From NCBI GenBank assembly GCA_963513935.1, contig OY740772.1:11316098-11380097 (forward strand): a stretch of DNA of 64,000 nt. The letters run 5' to 3'. Positions 55,635 to 64,000 of this stretch are shown piece after piece (the stretch's first letter is position 1; each line of letters opens with the position of its first letter). Under the pieces are notes generated by a model. It saw only the letters and a program-made list of their open reading frames with translations. It was not told where the DNA came from and made no database searches. The stretch is from Aphrophora alni (taxonomy: Eukaryota > Arthropoda > Insecta > Hemiptera > Aphrophoridae). A program made the translations under genes and the position numbers.

Positions 55635-55667
<33 letters not shown>
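55635..55667. repeat. (AT)n microsatellite
   Basis: About 16 AT units ending at the AGGGTGTTCC end of an FB element, as at 16400. Confidence 0.95.
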
Positions 55668-55671
<4 letters not shown>

Positions 55672-56390
55672 GTTCCAAAATTGTGTTTCCAAACTTCAGA
55701 ACGTGGTTTTTCCATGAAGTCTAAAAAAAGTTTCTATATAGCCTTCTATGTCCAAAATTGCCTAGTTTCCCTGATTTTTTTTTTTTTCTTTTTCCACAAA
55801 AGAGTTTTAATTTCCAGAATGGTTTGTACCTAATAAGGTAAAAAAAAATTTTTTTTTAATATAACCAACATAATCCAATAATCCGTTTCAAAATGGCGGC
55901 TGCTTAAATTTTTTAAATTTAAATAATTCAACAGAGTTTTTGTAGCTCTTTTAATTTTCTATGGAATATTTAATTAAGAAAACAAAGTGACTAAGAATTA
56001 CAGTAGAACCACGCCCATTACTTTTTAAAGACATGAAATCTATAGTAATAGTGCATTTCGTATCTTTCAAACTACTGTAACCCTTAGTCCGATTATTTTG
56101 ACAATTATTGATTCGATAGAAAATTAAAAGATCTACATAAAACGTCTCTTGACATTTTTCATGTAAATTTCCCGTTTTTAGGTTATTTACATTTTTTAAT
56201 TAAGCTACCGCCATTTTGAAACGGGTTGATGGATTATTTTAATTTTAATTTTTTTTTCAAAATAATTCTTTACCTTATTAGGTACCATGACAAATTTCAA
56301 TTCTATCGATCAAATCGTTTTGGAGATAAAAAATATTTTGTGAAAAAACAAAATGGAGGATATCAGGGAAACTGTCAGACATATAATAAT
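55668..56390. mobile_element. Foldback (FB) element
   Basis: It starts GGGTGTTCCAAAATTGTG. The left arm (CCTAGTTTCCCTGATTTTTT, GGTTTGTACCTAATAAGG, TCCGTTTCAAAATGGCGGCT, TAGCTCTTTTAATTTTCTAT) is mirrored on the right (GATAGAAAATTAAAAGATCT, CTACCGCCATTTTGAAACGG, CTTATTAGGTACC, ATATCAGGGAAACTGTC). The right end is cut by the next element. Confidence 0.8.
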
Positions 56391-56399
56391 ATATGAACT

Positions 56400-57275
56400 T
56401 TCTTAGTTTCGCTGTGGTATATATATCACATCAAAACAATTGAAAAAGTTTATAAAAACATATTTCCTAAAATGCTTACTTTTCTATCTAGCCGCCATTT
56501 TTTATTTAAAAAATCATATCTTTTTGACGGTAAATGACATTAAGTTCAAATTTCGGATGCTAGTTAGTGTAATAAAAACCCAATTTTAGAAAAATATTTA
56601 ACCAGTTTCCTTCACTCATTTCAAAATGGCGGTTATTAAAAAGTTTTTAACGTTGAATGGAAATTCGAGATGCAAAATATAAACTGGAATCAAATTGTTA
56701 TTTTTTATCCTTTCTGTAGCTTAACGAGGATAACAGAGTTATCGACAAACTAATATCATAAACTTCTGCGTTTTGTACACACTGATTGAATTTTGAATGA
56801 GGGCCGCTACTTTGAAGAGCTCCTGTAGTTTTTTCATACAGATCTTGTTTTCCGGTTTTTTTTTTTTTTTTAATACAAAATTATACATTATTGTTGTAGA
56901 CAATTACCAAGAGGTAATCTTTTAAGTCTTTTTTGATAACTCGGTTAACCTTTACGCTACAAAAAGAATAGGAATAGAACATCCATTTTGTTTGCCGTTA
57001 AGAAAGAAAAATATTTTGTCTCTTGTAAACTTAACAGTTTCTAAGATATTCGACGTTAAAAAGTTTAAATTGACGCCATTTTGAAATGAATGAAGGAAAT
57101 GGGTTGATTATTTTTCTCAAATTGGGGATTTATAACACTAAGTAGCGTGAAAATTTGAACTAGATATTATTTCACGTTAAAAAGTTGTTTTGTTTTTTTA
57201 GGAAAACGGCGTTTTTGGAAATATGTTTATGTAAATTTTTTCATTGCTTTTGATGTGAGGAATATAATGTCTTCA
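56400..57275. mobile_element. Foldback (FB) element, same subtype as 10509-11372
   Basis: CATCAAAACAATTGAAAAAG-TTTATAAAAACATATTTCC, TCTATCTAGCCGCCATTTTT, TTCAAAATGGCGGTTATT on the left is mirrored by CGTTAAAAAGTTTAAATTGA-CGCCATTTTGAAATG, AAACGGCGTTTTTGG, AAATATGTTTATGTAAATTT-TTTCATTGCTTTTGATGTGA on the right. It abuts the previous element. It also shares GTTGTAGACAATTACCAAGA and TTTTTTGATAACTCGGTTAA with the element at 1-841. Confidence 0.8.
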
Positions 57276-57809
57276 ATAAGATTTTACTAAAATATAGCTT
57301 CTAAGGGACCGATTAGGAAATTGTCAAAAAATGCAATTTAATCAAAAACACTGACATAAAAGATGTTTTATATCTAAAAATTAATCTACATAATTGTAAA
57401 ATGTGAAGGTTTCAAAGCACCTATATCAAACCATATGTAAAATATTGGCTCCTGAGTAAATTAACAATAACCAAATTAAACCAAGATCGTAATTGAGTTC
57501 ACCCCCCTTTATTACTGATGTTTTTTTTTTTTTTTAATTTTACGTGCAGTTGAGATATGTCATCTTATCTGCCACCCAAAAATTTGATTAATAACTTTGG
57601 CCAATTTGAAGGTTGTATACGGATTTCCTGTACCGACATATTTAGGTAGGTATTGACGTATAATTTAATTTTTCTTAGCTGTATGTTTTTTGTACAGGTG
57701 GTTAGTTTTGCTTTTTATTTATTTTCAATCTAATAATAATTACAATATTCGTAGTTATAAATTGAAAACTTTGAGGGGTCGTCTATAATAGTGAATACGG
57801 ACTTAACAA
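57276..57809. other. Unassigned AT-rich DNA
   Basis: No gene or repeat was recognised. Confidence 0.35.
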
Positions 57810-57945
57810 TCCCGAAGGGCCGTAGCTGTATAGAATGTATTGTCATGTAATCTTGGGTTAGATCCCCTTCTTTCACTCTTGTTATTTAGTTACCCTGACG
57901 CTATTAGAGTATTCGAAGGGTGTGGGGGGGGGGTTATTTTATGTT
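57810..57945 (-). repeat. Family C repeat
   Basis: AACAATCCCGAAGGGCCGTA, GCTGTATAGAATG, AATCTTGGGTTAGATCCCC, ACCCTGACGCTATTAGAGTA-TTCGAAGGG, then 10 G at 57924-57933. Confidence 0.6.
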
Positions 57946-58621
57946 CTTTTTCACCACCGTTTTCGGGCAACATAGAAAACATTAATAAAAAATTTTAAAT
58001 TGGCCTTAAATTCCAACCTTATTTGGTAAATCGTTATATGGAGTAAATCGGAAAATAACAAAATTAACCCTAATTGTGTGTCAGAAAGATATAATATATT
58101 TTCTATCCAATATATACTTAGCTTATACAAGACTTCAGGAAGCAAAGCATGTTTTTACATACACTATACTGTACTAGTTAGTTTCTTGTCGACAGACAAT
58201 ATGATCGGATCGAGTAACCTAAGGAAAGATAACCCGACGTGTCAAGGAGACGAACAGACCTTGTTTAGACTTCGAAGTAATTAGCATGTCTAGCCTTCTC
58301 ATCCATCCTACTAAACCAAATAAAAACGAAGACTTAAGTTTGTTATATCAAAAAGTGAAATCAAACCAAGACTTGCTTTGCTTGTGCCATAAAAACGAGG
58401 TCATTGAAATTCGTAATTTTGTTAAAATAGAGTTTTAAATGACGCCTGTCAAAGTTCTTCTCTCCCCCTCTTCCTTAATATTCTATAATTTTATTTAGAT
58501 TAAATTTTTGATAATGCGATGACCTGCCTGTTTCTGATAAGTGTCCTACCTGTTTTACTTTGATGTATTCAAAAAAGTCTAATGGCAACTTCCCAGAACT
58601 TTTTATATTGTCTTATTATAG
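57946..58621. other. Unassigned DNA
   Basis: The frames at 57951-58145 and 58078-58284 have no recognised domain. Confidence 0.35.
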
Positions 58622-59310
58622 TGGTTTTAAGATTTTGATACCATCAATCATTTTTCCAATATGGCGGCGCCAATTATAATATTTTTTATTTTATGTATTT
58701 TTGGTTACATACAACTGCTTACGAGCTAGAGCGACTCAAAGTAATGAAGAGTAAGATTTTGGCCGTTTTCGGAGGTCCATTTTCTGTACTTTAAACTGTT
58801 AAAAAAAGATTAAAATTGGCATGAACGCAGAGTATAGTGTAATAAGAACTACTAGACGTTTGAAAAAACAACAAATAGTGTGTTATAATTAATTAAATTT
58901 AAATAGCATGTTATAAAATGAACTCGCCTGTGTTTTGGTAATTTTTTAGCGATATTTCTGCTTAGCATTAAAGAAACTAAGACTAGTAATTTTTTTTTTT
59001 TGTAAAAATTTTATTTTGTTTATTCTACATTATAGTAGTTTTTATTACATTATACTGCAAAATTAATCTCGGTTCAACTATTTTAGGCACTGAAAATGAA
59101 CCTGAAAGCGTCTAATGTTTTTTTTTTTTTTACTATTTCCAGCCTCTGTAGCTCCTAAACTAAAAATACACACGAATAAAAATAGTCTTTAAATTATGTT
59201 TAGAATCTAAAATATTTAGAATTATAAAAAACAATGATATTTTAATAAGCAATTTTAAAGTTGATCCATATTGGAAAAATAGCTGATGGCATCTTGAAAC
59301 CCTTAAATAC
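58622..59310. mobile_element. Foldback element (~690 bp)
   Basis: TTTTAAGATTTTGATACCAT-CAATCATTTTTCCAATATGG at the left end is mirrored by CCATATTGGAAAAATAGCTG-ATGGCATCTTGAAACC at the right. The inner arms (TATTTTTGGTTACATAC, CTTACGAGCTAGAGCGAC) are mirrored more weakly by AGCCTCTGTAGCTCCTAAAC. No coding frame was seen. Confidence 0.65.
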
Positions 59311-60049
59311 GATAATATAATAAGTTTATGGGAGTTGCCATTCGACTTTTTCCTTAAAACAGCTCACAATTTTATATCGATCACCCTGTATATGTGTTTA
59401 TATGACTTCTCGCCTGTAAACGAATCTCCCATAAAAAAGTACTCTAGCCAAAACTCCATAATAAAGATATTTAATATTTCTTTTTACGAATGGTGTTTTG
59501 TTCAAGTGTACACTACCTGTAATACCATTTCTCGTAGACAGTAATCATCTTGAGTTTACAAGTATGATATTGAATTGTATTAAAATTACCACAGTTCGAA
59601 GTCCTCACTTTACAGAACACATTATTATACTCGTATTTCCAAGCAAACTCTTATCACTTCTAAGAATTAACACTCAATACTTTCAGACTGTTTTTTGTTT
59701 GCAATCTAATTGCTTTCTATATTTAGAACACGAAATTAAAAATTAAAACTGTTGACAGTAATAAACATGTGATTGGTCGTTTGTTGATACTATAGAGATG
59801 TGTCATGCTATGAGTGTGTCTTAACTACTTGAAATTAGGTTTTATTGACTCAGCTGTCTTTACAGATACTATGCAAGTGCTAATGGATGGATCGAATGTG
59901 TTATTAAGTCGACCTCGCATTGTCTAATCGATGTGTTTCATGTGTGAAAGTATGGTTTTGGATTCTCACTTATTTTATTTGTTGGTCTTGCTTAAAGGAA
60001 AAACACTTCTCAGTGATCACCACTTTATAAAAAAAAGGAAGTGCTAGTT
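59311..60049. other. Unassigned DNA
   Basis: The open frames at 59335-59544 and 59498-59746 are not recognisable. Confidence 0.35.
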
Positions 60050-60400
<351 letters not shown>

Positions 60401-60404
60401 CTCT

Positions 60405-60575
60405 TTAATACTTTTCATCGTCAGGGTTCAGAAAAGAACAAGAGTTGGTCAAGAGAGACCTGAAACGAATATTAATGAGAGAGAGATCTCAAGATTACGT
60501 GAAAAATGTGTAGATCCAGCTAGGACCTCGGGATTGCCAAGCCCATACTCATTAAAGTGAATCCTTTTTCATCTC
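60405..60575 (+). repeat. Family C repeat, well preserved
   Basis: TTCATCGTCAGGGTTCAGAA, AACAAGAGTTGGTCAAGAGA, GAGAGAGATCTCAAGATTAC, GTGTAGATCCAGCTAGGACC, TCGGGATTGCCAAGCCC, ACTCATTAAAGTGAATCC. Confidence 0.7.
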
Positions 60576-60629
60576 AATTCTACAAAGCATCAAATATTTT
60601 CTCTTAGATGCTGACTTATACAGACGTGG

Positions 60630-60770
60630 CAATCCCCGAGTGCTTAGCTAGATTTACACAATGTTTTATCTAGTCTTGGGTTAGATACCTCCCTTTACGT
60701 CTTTCCTATATAGTCTCTCTTGACCGATTTTTGTTCTCTTCCGACTTTGATGCTATGATGACAGAGAAAA
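60630..60770 (-). repeat. Family C repeat
   Basis: GTGGCAATCCCCGAGTGCTT, AGCTAGATTTACACAATG, TAGTCTTGGGTTAGATACC, CTCTTGACCGATTTTTGTTC, TCTTCCGACTTTGATGC. It lies head to head with the previous copy. Confidence 0.65.
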
Positions 60771-61766
60771 GTTTCATTAAAATCTATTAATAATAGCTCT
60801 ATTTATAGGTAATTGTTTAAAAAGACATGTACATTTTGAGGTTATGGAACTACTTGCTGAATATCTTTTCAACTTCAAACGTATCGATTTTTCTTTAATA
60901 GACAAATTTATTCACCACTAATTTTTTCGTAGGAGCTACAAAATGTCCTTACGAACTGATTTAACCAATTAAAATTACATCCCCCCCCCATACCTGATCA
61001 TTATGACTTGCTTCACTCGTTCATTCACAAATACGCCAACAAATAGATAATACAACTTGTAAGGTCAAACTGTACGATATAACACAGCTGTCTATGTGGT
61101 ACAAGGCCAGTACTAAATGCAGTATGTTTCCAATTAGATTTAAATATAGCAATCCACTTTACACTTGTTTGCAATTCATTGTCGTTGTGAGTAGCGAAAT
61201 TGCGTTGCTACCAATTGAAGGCGGAATATTTTCTCCCTTATTTGTAAATAATGGATCCGATTGCCTACATCTCCATTTTAAATATTTTGTAGTAACGAAT
61301 GTTGAACGGTTTAAACTTTCAAGAAACAGAGCAGCTGATTTGTAAATTTTATATACTTAGTGTGTTTGTAATTGTTATCAATCTGAACTTTTGACTTGGC
61401 TCAAAAATTAAAAATCCGCCACCATCGTCTAGTTCTAATTATGTGAAAAGAATTGTGATAATCTGTCAAATAGTTTTGAGCTACATTTCATTTGCTCCGC
61501 TTCATCAAGTGGTTTATCTTATTGTTAAATGTTACAACAGTAAGACCATAATAATGTTTTGCTGTGCAAAAAGGAAGCCAAAACACCAACGCAAATCAAA
61601 ACTTCTTTATGAGTTCAAAGGCTTCTTCTCAAATTTCACTTGCTTTGCTTGTTTACTAGCTCTCCCCTTTGTACACTTCTCTCGTTATTTACGGCTTAGT
61701 AAGGGTTGAGGGTTGAAGCGGAAGGGTAGGAATTTATTTGTCATAAATAACATTGGTAAGTATTAG
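60771..61766. other. Unassigned DNA
   Basis: 9 C at 60981-60989. The frames at 61094-61345 and 61443-61709 carry no domain I recognise. Confidence 0.35.
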
Positions 61767-61795
61767 CAATGACTACATTATTTATGTAGTCATTG
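61767..61795. repeat. Short perfect inverted repeat
   Basis: CAATGACTACAT-TATTT-ATGTAGTCATTG, a 12-bp perfect stem with a 5-base loop. GGTA(AG)TATTAG occurs on its left and GGTATTAG on its right, possibly a remnant duplication. Confidence 0.9.
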
Positions 61796-61919
61796 GTATT
61801 AGCCAGATGTGAACTCCGGATCAGACGCAAGTAAATGCAAAGATTACCCTTGATCGAATCTGAAATATCTATTGTAAATTTTTAGATTAAACAAAATAAG
61901 TTAATCACATTGTCAATAT

Positions 61920-62240
61920 TTTTATAGTCCGTAGGTGAAACCAAGGACAGTTTTTTATTTCACGCGGATTTCTATCTGTCTGTCTGTAAGTCGCAACTTG
62001 TCCCACATATAGGTAAAAAAGAAAGGTAACCAAATAATTACCTTGGTGTAGTTAAGTGGGAGAAACTATGGAAGTGATTTTTTTTTTTTTCTGGATGTAT
62101 TGTTAAATAGAAGTTATTCTGATTACAAATATGTATGTTTATTTGACGAAGAAATTAATATGTTGACGCCTAGGCCACTTAAAAGACTTCGATTATATAA
62201 AAATAACTGCCCCTGTGTGCGTACGGACCCTAAAGTCGTG
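61920..62240 (-). mobile_element. Family R repeat
   Basis: TAGTCCGTAGGTGAAACCAA-GGACAG, TTCACGCGGATTTC, TCTGTCTGTAAGTCGCAACT, TACCTTGGTGTAGTTAAG, GACGAAGAAATTAATATGTT, ACTTAAAAGACTTCGATTAT, then GCGTACGGACCCTAAAGTCG-TGTGGTTTTCC. Confidence 0.7.
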
Positions 62241-62624
62241 TGGTTTTCCCTTTTATTTTACATATAATAACGGATTATTTTATAACAATTAATTACAGTG
62301 GGATAGATTAAGATATAAAACATTTTCAGTCGGGGGGGGGGGGATGTTTTAAAAATATTTTCGTTTCTCCCGCTTCTACGAAAAACTATTTTTGAACAAA
62401 TTTGTTCATTATTAAGTTGCAAATTGTTTTGTCTTATTAATTGTAATATATTATTGAAATTTAATCAAACCTATAGAAGTGATTTTAATATAATCGTCTG
62501 TAATTCAGCGCTTTTTTTTAAATGTACAATACCATCCCTCTTCCAAAAAAGCGGATATCCAAAAAGTTTTATTAGGTTGAACACTTTTGTAAAATCTTTC
62601 TGCAGGTAGCTTCAAATTTTCAGT
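62241..62624. other. Unassigned DNA
   Basis: 12 G at 62332-62343. No gene was seen. Confidence 0.35.
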
Positions 62625-62720
62625 TAAGGCACAAACTTTCTCACACACCGAGTTACAATCGAAATGCTAACCATTGAAAAAAATCCTTCGCCAAAAATGT
62701 CAGTTCAGTATTTGATAGTT
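62625..62720 (-). repeat. Family D repeat
   Basis: AGGCACAAACTTTCTCACAC-ACCGAG, then CCAAAAATGTCAGTTCAGTA as at 12040. Confidence 0.55.
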
Positions 62721-62879
62721 AAAAAGTGAAAATGAACAATTGGATGCCGTCTTTAAAAAAAAAAAAAAAATTAAATGAACCGTGACACACAGATATTTTC
62801 TTAAACTTTTGTAACACAATGGAGAGCCCAAAACTGATATAACTACAAACATCTCATAAGCCTCGGGGCTTACAAAGTG

Positions 62880-63190
62880 AGTGCGAATTTTGACAATCTC
62901 GAGGGACCTTAGCTGCATCTAAACCTTAGGTTTTATGTTTGACGAAAATTTAAGCTTTCTTTAAATATGTACATATTTTATTTGATAATTCATGCTGGTC
63001 ACATGTTTTCAATGGTTTATTTCTCACTCTTAGCTCCCCTCACAAAGGCCTACCTGGCAATCCCGAGGTTCCTAGCTGGATCTACACATTTCATCATCTA
63101 GTCTTTGGTTCATCTTTCCTATCAGGTCTCTCTTGACCCACTCTTGTCCGTATCCTAGACGCTAGCTATTAGGGCTAAGTTCATTCAACA
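62880..63190 (-). repeat. Family C repeat, one partial and one full copy
   Basis: CTCGAGGGACCTTAGCTGCA-TCTAAACC at 62900. Then CTGGCAATCCCGAGGTTCCT, AGCTGGATCTACACATTTC, TATCAGGTCTCTCTTGACCC, ACTCTTGTCCGTATCCTAGA at 63055-63165. Confidence 0.6.
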
Positions 63191-63829
63191 ACAAAGAAAA
63201 CAGCTGATAGCCGTAAAGTTAATGTAACTACAAATATATAATTAGTTTTTACTATTATGATATCTTTTCGCTGTATTTAAGCAAAAAAACTAGTGTGACG
63301 AAACTCAAGTTAAATAGTGAAAGCAACTTCACACTTTCCGCTCTGTTTGTATATTGAAGATGACGCAATATACACTTCCTCCAAGTTGATTAATTAGTTA
63401 TGTCTGTCCGTCCGTCTGCCAAATTATAATAGCAGGATATGTTACAATAAAAACAAAAAAAAGTACTTATTTAACAATGCAAAGTTTTATAGCGACACTT
63501 TTCCTGTGTTTAGAAATACAGTACTGTAATATTTAAATTGAGTCATAGCCCTACCATATCATTTCAAAACAAAGAAATAATTCTCAAATGTTTCGTAATC
63601 ACTCGAGTGTTTCCGTCAATATTCGGAACATTTAGTAGACGATGGATTTAAGATTTTTGAAAAGGAACAAATAGTATTCTTGACTGTTTTTTAGTTACGT
63701 GATTTAAAAAAGTTTTATCATACGTCAAATAACTGATGTGGAATTTGTCATGGTAGGATATTCATTTAAAAATCTCATGCGTCCTAAAAATAAGTTGTTT
63801 TTGGAATAATAATTACCCAAACACAATGT
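63191..63829. other. Unassigned DNA
   Basis: GTCTGTCCGTCCGTCTGCC at 63401 is a small CCGT-rich patch similar to the start of ST copies. Nothing else was recognised. Confidence 0.4.
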
Positions 63830-64000
63830 TTTTTTGACCGATCATCACGTATCTTGACTTTAGAAAATCAAAAAAGTTATTTGAGACATGCCGTCCGTCC
63901 GTCCGTCGTCGTTGTCGTCTGCACGTAAGCACGATAGCGGCCACGAAAATTATGAGACAGTAACTTGCAATTTGCTATAGCTTAGGCTATGTACATGCTG
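63830..64000 (+). mobile_element. Family ST repeat, cut by window end
   Basis: CCGTCCGTCCGTCCGTCG, TCGTTGTCGTCTGCACGTAA, GCACGATAGCGGCCACGAAA. It is closest to 8430-8485 and to the minus copy at 3725-3780. Confidence 0.6.

Overview
The window looks like non-coding DNA from an arthropod, most likely an insect. It is AT-rich and contains no complete gene. It carries (TTAGG)n tracts, the canonical insect telomere motif, and fossils of Tc1/mariner-type and Merlin-type DNA transposons. The repeat style recalls hemipteran genomes, but I cannot name a species. The best protein-coding candidate is one 56-nt exon-like segment at 20608-20663 with splice-like borders on both sides. If it is real, much of the window is intron of a plus-strand gene whose other exons I cannot see. 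The long open frames elsewhere are microsatellite translations, palindrome arms or chance frames.

Layout: 1-6.7 kb holds a foldback element cut by the window edge, followed by fragments of several old dispersed repeats. 6.7-9.8 kb has a TTAGG/38-bp compound array, two copies of a dispersed repeat (family R), a copy of family ST, and a GC-rich 58-bp tandem array. 10.5-12.5 kb has a palindromic element and a transposase fossil. 13.06-14.42 kb is a 26-copy array of 52-53 bp units. 14.9-20.6 kb has a repeat with a recombinase-like remnant, a foldback element flanked by TA, and (TA)n runs. 20.6-22.3 kb has the candidate exon followed 25 bp later by a 49-copy array of 32-bp units. 22.5-29.2 kb has more foldbacks, another R copy and a Merlin-like fossil. 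29.3-33.1 kb is mostly featureless AT-rich DNA. 33-44.2 kb is a mosaic of repeat modules K, D, E, G and C, with three long foldbacks and a second transposase fossil. 44.3-64 kb is further R and C copies, foldbacks, two strong hairpins, and poly-T, (AT)n and (GA)120 runs.

For reference I name the repeat families as follows. FB: foldback elements with CAGGGTG-like ends and internal AAAATGGCGGC motifs. R: contains GTCTGTGTAG and a GACAGACAGACACG tail. C: contains AGCTAGGACCTCGGGATTGC. D: contains GTGAGTGAGAAAGTTTGTGC. K: contains TTTCTCAAAATCGGCTCCAA-like sequence. E: three copies with a minus-strand protein remnant. G: two copies of a ~400-bp repeat. ST: contains GCACGATAGCGGCCAC. These names are mine. 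I could not search any database, so class assignments are inference from visible motifs. No genes here can be shown to act together. The main biological content is the repeat landscape itself.
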